Position numbers and translations under genes: made by a program | DNA from: Dastarcus helophoroides | Taxonomy: Eukaryota > Arthropoda > Insecta > Coleoptera > Bothrideridae | Direction of reading: 5' to 3' | Assembly: GCA_028583605.1 (NCBI GenBank) | Contig: CM053329.1 | Location: 7,874,001 to 7,938,000 of the forward strand | DNA length: 64,000 nucleotides | Shown: one piece after another, positions 43,990 through 55,440 of the stretch | Layout: the number at the start of each line of letters is the position of its first letter | How positions within the stretch are numbered: position 1 is the stretch's first letter | The notes under the pieces: generated by a model | The model's database searches: none | What the model was told of the DNA's origin: nothing | What the model saw: the letters and a program-made list of their open reading frames with translations, nothing else

Positions 43990-44362
43990 ATACTAACACT
44001 TAATCCCAAAATTAACCCTTATATACTAAGAATATTCACTTCGTCCATGATTGACCGCATCCGAACGCGTATGCGCATCTAATCATACACGTCGTAGTAT
44101 TACAATTCCTTATCTATCAACCTTAACTATTTTTAACAGAGATGATGACCCTAAAGGCCCAGCGCAACCATTCATAAGGTTGTCTCCAGCCTTATGGATG
44201 GCTAAGCTTCCACATGTATTTAACATAGAGTTCTTGTTAACAGTTTAATATTATTATCTATCCTATGATCTAATTCAAAAGCATGTCAAGCCACATTTGA
44301 TTTTTCAGGTCTTCCATACCTCGTAGTATATGAGGGTTAATTTTAGGATTAGGTGCAAGTAT

Positions 44363-44403
44363 CTCTCTGAAGATAATAGGCTGGCTATCGAAACGCGTTA
44401 GAG
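44363..44403 (+). ncRNA. Hammerhead-like motif, core intact
   Basis: CTCT (44363-44366), CTGAAGA, stem II ATAG/CTAT with loop GCTGG, GAAACGCGTT (44390-44399), AGAG (44400-44403). Opposed to the motif at 43949-43989 in the same insertion. Confidence 0.6.
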
Positions 44404-44475
44404 CATCCTTTGTTGTGTTTTTAATCTTTCTTGGTTTCGGTGAACAAGATTTGTATTTCAATTTTTGAACAACGC

Positions 44476-45090
44476 AAATTCAGCGAAAAGCCATTGTAAA
44501 GGACTCCATGAGCAATCAAATTAAGGAGAATTGAATTATCTAAAAGAAATTTATGAAGGGATCACGGGAAACAATTATTGAAGTTCATGGAAGTTTTTTA
44601 AAGATAAACAAAAACTGAAAACTAGAAACTTGTGAGTTTTGATCTGCGCCTTTTCATTTTTTTGGGTGACCATTTTTCTTCAAGGTATAACCTTTTGAAA
44701 ATCGCCAAAAAGTTTGGTATATTTTATATCCCCTAATTTCTGTCTGGTGCAGATGTTACAGCCAAAATAATTAACCCAGATATTATGTATAATATCTACT
44801 GCATTTAGTCAATGTGATCGTATTAATCACTTTATCTAGTTATTATGTACAATGTTTGACCAAATTTGGTCTAAGCGCGAATGAATTAACCAATCTGTTA
44901 TTACTTAAATTGTTAAATGTAGGCTGTATTAAAGAGTCAAAAAAAAAAATGTTTTCCTGCAAACTAACCTATGTGTTTCGATTCGCTTGAAATATTTTCT
45001 CCCGTGGATCGTTAGTTGCTCTTTGATTTGGCGATTATTCAAGAATAGAATTATTACTTTGACAGATTCGTAAGAATTATTGCAGATAAT
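44476..45090. other. AT-rich unique DNA, no gene
   Basis: No repeat partner or coding motif seen. Confidence 0.35.
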
Positions 45091-45098
45091 GTATGGAG

Positions 45099-46861
45099 TA
45101 GTGATGTAACGAATATTCGCATGCGCATTCGTGAATATTCGCATCTTTTTTAATATTCGCATTCGCATTCACGAGAAATTATACGAATATATTGCGAATG
45201 TATTTGGAAATAAGACAGAAAATTATTTATGAAATAACAATGCAACTGCTAAGGGTTTCCTAACTAGGGCTCATGGACCCTTGAGAGATCCATATCATAA
45301 GTGTTGGGGGCCCATGGTTAGTGTAGCTAACAACATTTTTGAAGATAGTAACAATCCAGTAATTTATCTAGTCCCACCTCATAAAAAGTATTTTTTAAAT
45401 TCCCTTGTTTTCTTTTCCTAGGCAGGATGGGACGCTTGCACCCCCCTGGTTCATACACCCAACAAAAAATGTATGTTCCCAACTGCGGGAGCCTTTTCCA
45501 TAAATTTTTATTTTTTAATGAAAATTAGTCCTTTCCTTGAGATTTAGGCATTTTCTCGAAATTTCGACTTTTTTCTCATAATCCGCATTTTTTCAAACAA
45601 TTCTTTTTTTTTCTCTAGAAATTTCGAATTCATTTTAAAGTTTGACTTCTTGTATCCAAAATACGACTTTCTTAAAATTTCGAATTTTTATCTCAAAATT
45701 CGTCCTTTGGTTTTTTAAAATTTCGTCAATTCTCAAATTTCTACTTTTTTTGAAAAATTCGACTTTTTTTAAAATTCATCTTTCTGAAAAATTCGACTTG
45801 TTTATCAAACTTCGCCTTTTTCTGGAAAATTGGTAAAAAAGTAAAAATATGAACATTTTAAAACATATTTTTCAAAAACTTTGAATTTTTGTTGAGACTA
45901 AAACTTCTAGAAATTTCAAATTCCAACTTGTTTCTCAAAATTTCGCAGTTTATCTCAATAGTGGATATTTTCTGATGTCACACTTGGGGAGAGTTAAAAA
46001 ATAAATATTCAGTCAAGAAATGTCGATTCTTTTTCTTGATATTTCGACTCTGAAATTTTCCCCAAAATTCGCCCTTTTTTTCGAAATTTCGACATTTGAC
46101 TTTCTCTGGGAAATTTTAATTTTTTACTAAATTTCGATCTTTTTCTCAAAATGTCAATCTTTTCCTCGAAATTTTGATATTTCTTTGAAAATTTGGGTTT
46201 TAGAAACTTGTGATGTTTATTTCAAAAATCGTCTTTTTCTCGAAATTTTGATATTTTTAAGCACGTTTTTCAAAAGTCAGGTTTTTATATTAAATTTGAT
46301 TTCCTGAAAATTCTAGCTTTATACCAAATCTGGATTGTTTTAATTATAATTTGTATTTTTCTAAATTACGACTTTATACTCAAAATTCTACTTTTTTCTC
46401 TTAAAATTTTAAATATTTTATAAAAATTTCAGCGTTTTTTCGAAATTTTGAGTGTCAGGAAATTTAACCTGTTTCTCAAAATTCGCCTTATTTTCGAAGT
46501 TTCAACTAAATTTTTACTTAAAATTGAGCTTTTTAACCAAAATTAGGCGTTTTCTCAAAATTTGTTTATTTTTTTAAAATTGGATTAAAATGTTAACAAA
46601 AGCATAACAATTTTGAGAATAATCATTTTACGAAATTTAGAGAGAAATATTACTTGTAAATTAGGAGATGAAGTCAAAATTTAAATGAAAATAAAAACTG
46701 TACGAGAAATAATTTTATTCTGGAAAAGTTTCTCACAAAATTTTTCAAGTGGTAGTGAAACAGCCAACATTCGCATTCGCATTCGTGAATGTTTGAAATG
46801 AATATTCGCATTCGTATTCGCATTCGCGAATGTGGGAAAACCGACATTCGTTACATCCCTA
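45099..46861 (+). mobile_element. Complete non-autonomous hAT family B element, exact 8-bp duplication
   Basis: TAGTGATGTAACGAATATTC at the left and ACATTCGTTACATCCCTA at the right are inverted. The flanks gtatggag (45091-45098 and 46862-46869) are identical. Subterminal ATTCGCATTCGCATTCGC runs lie at both ends. The 1.76-kb interior has no transposase: a short mixed left part (GGGTTTCCTAACTAGGGC, CATGGTTAGTG) and then the pyrimidine-rich quasi-repeat. This is the reference copy for family B. Confidence 0.9.
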
Positions 46862-46869
46862 GTATGGAG

Positions 46870-47888
46870 TGGTTAATTTATTACTTTGGCTACGAGATTT
46901 AGACATTTTACATAAAAACTAGCGATTATGCATAATCGCTAATTAATTTTTTTGACTGTAATGTACGTACATATCATTCAAAAAATCTGCACGAGGTTGC
47001 ATTTCAAACGATGGTGAAAAATGTTATCAAAAAGATTCAATTTTTTAAATAAATGTTCCAATATTCAAAAAATTAAAAATATTTGAAAAACGATCTATTG
47101 TAACATCTGGAAAATTAGCTGAATACCTTTTACTGAATTGGGTACCATCCTAAATATATTAAAAGAATAACTAATGTACCTCCTTTCTTCAAAACAAAAA
47201 GGCGAGATAGCGCATATGAATCCTTATTCTTAGAAATTGTTTTTAAATTAGGAAAGAGGCTCTAACGTAAGATCTACGGTGATACATTTTATATCGGCTG
47301 CTAAGTTGAAAATTTTCACATTTTTAATGCAACTGATATTAGACACTTTTTAAAAGTAAGACGATAAGATTTTTATAATAATCGTGGAAGGTTTTGTAGG
47401 TCATCGGATGATAAACAACTTTTTATCAGTAGTTACTTTGATTGCGTAAGAATTTTGCATTGGGCAACAAGTTAACAGGTCCCCTTTATTAGCGAAAATC
47501 TCTCCGATCCCTACTAGCGGATTTACTCGTTTAGAAAACCTCTAAACATGCATCATAGCGAGATAACAGATTTTTAAAAGTCGGAGTGAAGACCTTCGTA
47601 AGGGGTTAAAATATCAAATATTAAGTTGCAGTTCGCTCAAGACCGAACTTTGGTGGAAGTTTGATGTTGTAGAAGTTTATATAACTTTATGTTCTCTTGA
47701 ACTTGGCCCAAAGTTTCACCCGACCGGGACTGTAATCGTAAATTATTAAAGAAATTTAAGTTATCCATTCGAGAAAGATTTTTTCTACTTTTCGAAAGAA
47801 CGTACATACCACTGTTGGAATAACTGGTGATTAAATATTTAGCAATAAAAAGAAATTGGTTTAATTTCACTAATTTTAAGCTTTACTG
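46870..47888. other. AT-rich unique DNA, no gene
   Basis: A 77-codon frame (47637-47870, minus) has no motif. No repeat partner identified. Confidence 0.35.
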
Positions 47889-48060
47889 AAGTGAATTTAT
47901 GGTTTGGCTTTACCATCAGTCTTATTTGCGTTACATGTTAACAGTATTATGTACCTAGGTAGGAGCAGGACGCGTAAGAAAATAAAAAAAAAAACGCGAG
48001 ATCGGCAGCGGGATTCGAACTCCGACCTACCGTGCTATTCATTAAACCATGTCCTTTAAA
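47889..48060 (-). mobile_element. tRNA-derived SINE, minus strand
   Basis: On the minus strand the B-box region GAGTTCGAATCCCGC (around 48020-48008) is near consensus. It is followed by GATCTCGCG, a T tract, CTTACGCGTCCTG and the family body to CCAAACCATAAATTCAC near 47889. The A-box region (GGTTTAATGAATAGCACGGT) is less clear. The third member of the family at 4110 and 31056. Confidence 0.65.
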
Positions 48061-48479
48061 AACTAGAAGCTTAAATCGCTTGATAATATATTCTTATGCC
48101 TACAATGCAGCGTGTCCTATCGGGAATCGCCGCGATCGATATCTGGCAAAGCACTCATCTAAAACATTTGAAAATTTGACAACTTATCAAAAACGATAGG
48201 ACCAACACAACTAAAATATTCGCAAAGTTGTAATACTTCCGGTTATACCGGAAGTTGACACCAACTTCGTTATTTTAAATGAGACACCCTATATATATTT
48301 TTGCATTTTTGGATTTAATTTAATATTCTAAGGCCACTTTGAATAACAAACATTGTTCCTAAAATTTATAGTTTTTAAGATAATTGGATTTTTATAAAAA
48401 ATTTGACAGATGCAAGCTTCCACGAAATTCTTCGTATCTTTTTCCAGAACCTAGGATATCAAGGTTTTTTTTCTAAGTT
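48061..48479. other. Non-coding DNA with a dispersed repeat end
   Basis: 48240-48290 (GGTTATACCGGAAGTTGAC, TCGTTATTTTAAATGAGACA, CCCTATATATA) is a common arthropod repeat terminus. Its TTCGTTATTTTAAATGAG part also occurs in the inverted repeat at 42130. No gene. Confidence 0.4.
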
Positions 48480-49540
48480 TAATCCACTCGCAAAAGGTAA
48501 CCCCATTATGCTTTCAAAGCACTTCGAGTAGGATGCGGAAACAAGGATGGATGGCGATGAACCACCTTCTTAAACAAGGATAGGTTGTAGTTTTTGGGGA
48601 AAATTCCTTTCGGTAACAAGTTCCATAACTTGGAAGTTATATAGAAAAAAGAGTCTCCGTAGACAGAAGTCCTCACTGAGTCAAGCTGGACCTAACCGGA
48701 ATTTGCTGTCTCCGACTGTCTAGTATGCCTCAAGAATCTTGCCCTTGGGGGGATCAATCCTATTAGTTCCTGCGAGCACCTTCCATGATAGTACTTGTAG
48801 AAAAGAGACAAGTGACCAACCATACGCCTGTGCTCTAGTGTTTCGAGAGAATCAGTCAGACTCTCGTCATCAATTAGGCGAATCGCTCTTCTTTGAATTG
48901 AATCTAAGAGAGCTAAAGTGTGTTTTGGGGCTGAACTCCAAACATGAGAACAGTATTCTAGTGTTGGCCTAACTTGAGCTTTGTATATTTTTAATAGCTG
49001 ATGAGATGTGAAGTACTTTTTAGCTCTAAAAAGAAAGCCTAGCTTCTGAGAGGCGGATTTGGCAATGGCGCGCACATGATCGTTCCAAGAGAAGTTAGTG
49101 CTCACATTCACTCCTTAGATAGATTAGATCCCAACGGAAGGATATTACCGTCCATTAGTATGTTTGTTGCATTGTCCCTAGATGTTTTCTAAGAGAAAAC
49201 CGCGACCTGTGTTTTTGAAGCGTTGAAGTCGACCAAATTGTTCTTACCCCATTTCGGAATAATTTCGAGATCCCAATTAATCGTCTGTATCTGCTGTTCC
49301 CTTAGTCGATCTAAAGCAGCGATAAATAATAGTTTGTCGGAGAAAAAAGATGAAACGAGGCTACTATCATCTGCGTAGCTGTATATAGGATTGGAAGTTG
49401 AAGCTGAGAAATCGTTTATGTGTAACAGAAATAGAGTAGGAGACAGAACAGATCCCTGAGGCACCCCTGCGTTAATCGCAAATGTCTCGGATGAGATACC
49501 ATCGACGACGACCTGAAGAGATCTGTCTTCCACCTCATAT
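48480..49540 (-). pseudogene. Jockey-type LINE, 5'-truncated
   Basis: On the minus strand an open frame from 49533 has RT residues VVVDGISSETFAINAGVPQG, SVLSPTLFLLHIND and the catalytic YADD (about 49366-49377), then NLVDFNASKTQVAVFS. After a stop the second frame (49111-48692) gives NFSWNDHVRAIAKSASQKLG, the C-terminal region of the protein. The end CCCCATTATGC near 48505 matches the 3' end of the copy at 24905-26610. RT motif A and everything before it are missing. No RNase H. It is less damaged than the other copy: at least one stop between the two frames, and YADD kept. The two copies share a common source. Confidence 0.8.
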
Positions 49541-49792
49541 TGTTTCTATTATTAACGTAACGAATGTAAAAGGTAAAATCGTAGTTGTAGAAAATTTAAT
49601 TTTCTCTCGGTTTTTAATTTTCATAAATGTAGGATCTATACTTATAGAGCTACACCCAAAACACTTCTTTTTAAAATAGCGCCCGAATGGGACATGCGAC
49701 CCTGATTAAGTTTTGTATTCATCACAGAGTCAAACAGAAAATTGCTGCCTATTAAGAATGCTTTACAGGCCAATTTGTCCCACCAATATTTT
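49541..49792. other. Short non-coding spacer
   Basis: No element or gene recognised. Confidence 0.35.
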
Positions 49793-49915
49793 TTCTTTGT
49801 GAAACGGATTGGTTCTTGGTTATCTTCAAAAATTGATACACAAATCCTATCCCCAGAAACCAACAACGCGTTTCGATAGCCAAACTATCATCTTCAGAGA
49901 GATACTAAATCCTAA
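49793..49915 (-). mobile_element. PLE-derived fragment with hammerhead-like motif
   Basis: GTGAAACGGATTGGTTCTTG corresponds to the family start at 7975 and 43848. The minus-strand motif has CTGAAGA (49897-49891), stem II GATAG/CTATC and GAAACGCGTT (49874-49865). The stem I partner AGAG is deleted together with the adjoining arm. Ends are not defined. Confidence 0.6.
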
Positions 49916-51935
49916 TCCCATAAAATATAAATATAAAAAGAATTAGAATATAAATTATACCTTTGGATCTTATTGGGTTATCCAAAATGAGTTTTTTTAT
50001 ACCATTGATGTGGTGTGAATGGATTGTAAAAATTGTAGTTTTTTTCTTTCAGAATTGGCGCTTTAGATCTTTGAATTTAACATAGATGTTAGTTTTTTGC
50101 AAGTGTTATGTATGGCATTTTGAACTTTTGCGGGAACTTGACGTCACGTTCTAGCTTCTTTTCCCAATAAAGAATGAAGAAATAAATTATATGTGAATTC
50201 CAAGCTGTAGTCGACCTAGGTTTATTATTTTTATCTTTTCTATGTCCAGTGTCCAGCTGAACAGAGATGGCAATGTTATATGTGTAGTCAACAAATTACT
50301 TTTAACCTAAGTCTGATGAATAACATTCCATTTTTTCCATAAATAATCCGCATTAGTTCCAGCTCATTGCTATAAATATGGTTACTTTCGACATTGCTAG
50401 AATATTTGTTTACGTCTCTAATAATTCTTCGTCAGTTAGTGAAAAACGTTGAAATGCTGACATATAAAAATATGGCCAGTTTAATTTCCATTCTATATAT
50501 CCAACAAATAATTTAAAAAATCGGTAAATAGTTGGAACTAGTCGTTCACAGAAGAGACACAAGTCGATCGTGGTGGTCAACATTCAAGTTCATATTATAT
50601 GAACCCATCCTAGGCAATTAAACAAGAAAATTATGTTTTTTTTTTATTTCCGCTTCTAGAAATCGACGTGAAATTGCATGAAAACGTGTTTCTGCTCCGA
50701 GTAAAAAAAAGTCAACATAATTCCCTATGTGCGTACGAAGTCCTGGCCTAGTGTGTAGTACACACGTAGTTACCTTGAAAATATTGTAATAATTGATAAG
50801 AAAGGTTCTCTGTTGGCAAGAGCCTGATAGCACATTTGCGATAACGTATGAAAATGACAATTGGTCTAAATAATGTCCAACTGAGTTACCTTTTAAAAAT
50901 TGCAAATTAAAAAAAGTCCCTTGTTGAAATATTTCTGTACAAGGAATAGGACCCCCCCACGAAATATAATGTACGTTGTATGTAATACAAGTTTACGTTC
51001 AAATATTAATTTATCGTCATCTGAGCTTAGATAACATTAAAATGATAAAAAATTCTTGCTACTGCTACTAATCAGGTTAAATTAGAAATTGTCGTTTAGT
51101 TTATTCTTGGAAGTTTCCGGATTATTCTAGATAAGGTGTTTAATGAAAAATTGAAAGCACGTACTCATTTTAAATTTAGGCAATTTACACAAATATGTAC
51201 CCATCTTTATAATCGTTCTTTTATACAGTGTTTTCCAGTCAGTCATTAGTTTTAAAAGAAGGTGGAGAAAAATGAGGGTAATATGAATATGCGATTAAAA
51301 ATTTTGAAAATCGACCGAAAACGCCAACGGGCTGCAGAAAAAAATTAATGCGAAATCGTAAACAATGCAGAATATGCTGAAAAGATGCAGGTGGTATAAA
51401 CCGGCTATACAGTGTAGAAGAGCCAAATAGAATAAATTTAATATCTCAGTTACTGTACATATTTATGAAAGATCCCGAGACAGGTCAATTTTAGATTAGA
51501 AGATAACATCCTGCCTCGCAAAAATTTCATCCCTACATGCAACCCCTTCGAGGTACCGTTTCAATCCCTACATTTTTTAAGTGAAAGTAGATGCTTGGTA
51601 TACCTCATCTGAAAGGTCTTTTCATTCTCTATTCAAAAAGGTCATGGTTGCTACATTTATTTAAAAAATAAACAATAAAAAAATAATTTATCAACTAGAT
51701 GACAACTAATAGCGGCTCGTCCGGTTCGTCCTCAATAATTATAAAGGAACCAAAAACAATTTCGATATCCTTTTTTGATTTTGTAAAAGAGGAAACATAA
51801 AAACTTATCAATCTTATCATAGACAATTGTACTTTTTGTCGAAAATATCCCAGTAACTATCTAAAACTGTGGCAGAATTGAACAGTGGTCAGTATCGTGC
51901 TTCGGTTATCTTTTTGCACATTTTGAAAATTTAAT
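49916..51935. other. AT-rich mostly unique DNA, no gene
   Basis: A 95-codon frame (50618-50905, minus) shows no motif. No repeat partners found in the window. It may be host intergenic or intronic DNA. Confidence 0.35.
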
Positions 51936-52143
51936 ATGGATCATTTAACAGAAATGTATAAAATAATAATTTTACAAATGATCGGTTGCGGAGATAGAGC
52001 AAGATCACAGGCCGAAGTTGCTCGTCTATTTCAACAACAATTTCCTGATTTACCACCTATATCCCAAGGTACAATTAGTAAAATAGAGAAGCATTTTCAC
52101 GAACATGGACATGTACGAAAGCTAAAAAAAGAACCCTCCAATG

Positions 52144-54941
52144 CAGGGATGAGCAAGACGCGGTCAGCAGGCCCACCTAACATTTTTGTGCGGCTCTCCT
52201 AAGACTACTGTTTTACGGAAAAATTTTGGAAAAGAAAATGTCAAATAATTTGACGAAAAAAAAGAAATTTGAAAGAAACATATGTTGTCAAAAAACACTC
52301 AACATTTTCCATAATTGAGAAAAGAAACTCCTTCAGATAAAAGTAAATATATCCAGGAAATTCAAAACTTAATAAATCATTTTGAATCGAGATTTAACAT
52401 ATTTCAATCCCAAGAAACTGCTTGTAGTTTTCATATTTTTTCTTAGTCAATTAATGTACGACATAGAAACAGTTCCAAATGAGTACAAATGAAATTACTA
52501 GACTTCTAAAACAACACCAATTTAAGGATCACATTTCACAATGTGGACACACATTTCACAATGTGGACATTCAATAGTTCTAGTAAAATTACCTAAATGT
52601 TTTTTAATAAATTTCCAGGATTAATCAGGCAAATCCCGAAATAAATATCTTGGACAAAAGAGTAAGCAAGGTTTTCTTCAAGAGTGGGCAACAACAATCA
52701 TTCTGAAAATCTCATAAGCAAAAAAGAAAACCTTCTGGCTTAGTAATGTATATTTTCACTTAAAAATTACAGAACTGGGGATATCGCATTTTCAGATTAA
52801 GGTCAAACTTTCGAAAAAAGCCCAATCTTAAAAAACACCTTTCGGAGAACTTTAAGAAATGTCGAAATTTCGAAAAAATGGAAATGTAAAAAAGACGAAA
52901 TTTCAAAAAGTATTTTTTTGTGAAAAAGTTGTAATGTCCAGAACAAGTAGAATTCAGGTTAAAAAAAATCAACTTTTTAAAATAATTCTCTCAGAAATTT
53001 TATTTTATTTCAATGTTGTCATATTTTTGAAATTTTTCAAGATACCTTTTTCTCAAAATTGTCTAAAAATATTCTTTTCAGATTGTTTAAATTTCTATTA
53101 AAATTTCGATTGAATTTAAAAAAAAATAAACGTATTTTGTGAAAGTCTAAATCTTCAGAAAAAATTCAATTTTAAATGGAAATGTCCAGAAAGAGATTCG
53201 AATTTTGAGATAAAAATCAAAATTTGGAGAATAAGATTAATTTTTGACAAGTTGAAATTATCGGTAATCAAAATAAAAAGAAAAATCAGAGAAAACAATG
53301 ACTTCGAAAAAAAATTAAATTTTTTTAAAATTACGTTGCAACTTCCAGAAAAATATTGAACTTTCTAGAAAATATTCCAAATTTTTAAAAGAAGGTCCAA
53401 TTTTAAGAAGGAAATTGGAAAAGTTGAAATTTTCAGTAAACCATATTGAAAATAAAAACCTAACCTTTCTCAAAAACTCGAAAAATGTTCGAAATTCAAA
53501 AAAATCAAAATTTTGAAAAGACTAATTTTGTGAAAAGACGCAATTTTAAGAAAGAAAAATTGCAGTTTTCAAAAACATTGTTCTCAAAATTTAAAATTCA
53601 GTAAAGATGTTGAATTTACAAGAAATATTTTTCGCAATATTTTTATTAAGATTTCGATCTAATTTAGAGAGAAAGGTGAACATTTTCAGAACCATAAAAC
53701 CATTTGATCTAAAAGTCGTAATTTATTTAAAAAGACAAATATTCAAGAAAGTAACAAATATCTGAAATAAATAAACCCTTTTTGAAAAAGTTCAAAAAGT
53801 AGAATTTTGGAAATAAAATCGAAACTTAGAAAAAGACAAATTTTGAGGAACGGGCAAAGTTTAGGTAAAAGACCATTTTATAAAAATTCAAAATTTTGAA
53901 AAAAAAGACGAATGTAGCAGAAAAAAGAAAAGTTTCTAGAAATATCGGATATTGAGATTTCATGAGAAAGGTAAACTTTAGGAAACCAGTCAAAATTTTA
54001 TAAAAATCAGAATCTAAAATATCGAAATTTTCAGCTAAATGTTCTTAAATATCGGAATTTGGAAAAAAGCGAAATTTCGAGAAAACTTTGAAATAGAAAG
54101 AAAAATGTCGAAAGAAAGTCGAAATTTAAAAAAAATAGTCAAAACCCTGAGAAAAAGACGATATTGTGAGAACTTTTGCAAAAAAGATCTAAATTTTGAG
54201 AAAAAGCGTTTAATCTTAGTGAAATCTCGAAATTTCCCAGGAAGAACAGGTTTTATCGAAATTGAGGAAAAGAGCAAATTTTAAGAAAAAAATCGAATAT
54301 TTTCTATGGACTCCTAGATTCAGAGGAAGACAGACCTTGCCTTAACGGGCGTCAGAAAATGTTAAATATTGTGATAATACATCGAAATTTTAACAAACTC
54401 TCAGAAATTTGGATTAGAAAAGGGCTGACATTTTTGTCCTTTCATAAAAATTTTAAATTTCCAAAAAAAATACTTTTTTGTCAGAAGATCGACCAAATTT
54501 AGAGGAAAAGGCAAATTTTAATAAACAAGCTGAAATATTCAGAATCAAAAAAAGTCGAAATTTTCAGAAGAAGTCGAATTTCGAGAAATGGCGGAATTTA
54601 AAAAAAAACGAGGAACTTTTAAATTCGAAATTTTGACCGCCATGTTGAATAAAGGAAGTCGAATTTTATGAATAAATGCGAAATTTTAAAAGAAAAAGGC
54701 AAATTTTGTAAAAAAAATATACGAAATTTCAGAAAAAGGTATAAATTTTGAAAAAAATGTTTCAAGGAAAGGATGAATTCTGAAGAATTGGAAAGTCCCC
54801 AATTGAATACATATAAATTTTCAGTTTGCTGCATAAACAAGGGGGTGCAAGCGCCCTAGAATTCATGTTTTTCTTACATGCGGCCCGCGCAAAATTTTTA
54901 GCCTTGTAATTGGCCCGCTGTAAAAAAGTGGCTTATCCCTG
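52144..54941 (+). mobile_element. Complete hAT family A element, exact 8-bp duplication
   Basis: The left end CAGGGATGAGCAAG and right end GGCTTATCCCTG are inverted for 11 bp with one mismatch. The flanks ctccaatg (52136-52143 and 54942-54949) are identical. The 2.8-kb interior has hAT transposase remnants (52330-52660), a long AT-rich quasi-repeat, and near 54300-54840 a reversed family B-like module. No intact ORF, so it moved with transposase from elsewhere. Confidence 0.9.
52330..52660 (+). pseudogene. hAT transposase remnant
   Basis: In reading order: IQNLINHFESRFNIFQSQE, a stop-containing stretch, then fragments ending RITFHNVD. This corresponds to 11650-11960 in the truncated family A copy. 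A 17-bp direct repeat (CACATTTCACAATGTGG, at about 52531 and 52549) adds local length. Stops and shifts prevent any product. Confidence 0.5.
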
Positions 54942-55440
54942 CTCCAATGCATTTACTAATGATACCAAATTGGAAATAATGAACGAGTTTCAAAAAAATC
55001 CACATTCTTCAAGTCGACAAGTAGCTGCAGCACTGAACGTTAGTCATTCCTCGAATATTCGTGTATTGAAAGAAAATAAAAAAGCATCCTTATAAACTGA
55101 CATCATGTCAAGAGGTCAGTGATGGCGCTTTTGATAGAAGAGCTCATTTTTGTGACCAAATGATGCAAATAGTAGATAATAATGTCATCAAAATAGAAAA
55201 CATTGTTTTCTGATGAGACCACTTTTACTCTTCACGATCATGTAAATAGTCAAAACTGTCGCTATTGGGCTAGTGAAAATCCCCACTGGATGAGAGATTG
55301 CATACTCAGACCCCTGAAAAAGTTAATATTTGGGAAGGGATTGTTTGAGATCACGTCATTGGTACATTTTTCATTGATGGAAATTTAAATGGAGATAATT
55401 TTTAGCATTGCTCCAAAACAACATTCTAAAATGGGAGTTT

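Larger units (their letters stand above)
43848..44464. mobile_element. 617-bp PLE-derived composite with inverted ends
   Basis: The flanks TTGAACAGCGC (43837-43847) and TTGAACAACGC (44465-44475) form an 11-bp duplication with one mismatch. It begins TTTTGGTGGAACGGACTGG. Inverted units with GGTTTCAGGGGACAAG, hammerhead-like motifs and GATACTAACACTTAATCC flank a unique core of about 330 bp (44040-44320). The core has no long frame and no known motif. It may be a non-autonomous element with its own passenger sequence. Confidence 0.7.
51936..55440 (+). pseudogene. DUF4817-type transposase gene split by a hAT insertion
   Basis: The first part (51936-52143) encodes MDHLTEMYKIIILQMIGCGD with RSQAEVARLFQQQFPDLPPI, an N-terminal helix-turn-helix of the DUF4817 kind. 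A hAT element (52144-54941) follows. After it the frame resumes with FTNDTKLEIMNEFQ, HSSSRQVAAALNVSHSS, a second helix-turn-helix. Removing the hAT and one copy of its duplication joins the two parts in frame. Further on, after a stop and shifts, come HFCDQMM, VFSDETTFTLHDHVNSQNC (first catalytic Asp, about 55203-55260) and RYWASENPHWMRD. A stretch like FFIDGNLNGDNF near 55365-55400 then fades. The rest of the DDE domain is lost. Such proteins belong to the wider Tc1/mariner-like transposases; no terminal repeats were found. Confidence 0.75.

Noticed and set aside
44040..44320. Core of the PLE-derived composite as a gene
   Set aside because: Short frames (for example 44051-44248) have no motif, and no copy is available to test conservation.
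45099..45180. ATTCGC repeats as a CRISPR array or satellite
   Set aside because: They are subterminal repeats of the hAT ends, only a few units long and without spacers.
48739..48972. 77-codon plus-strand frame
   Set aside because: It is the antisense shadow of the LINE C-terminal frame at 48692-49111.
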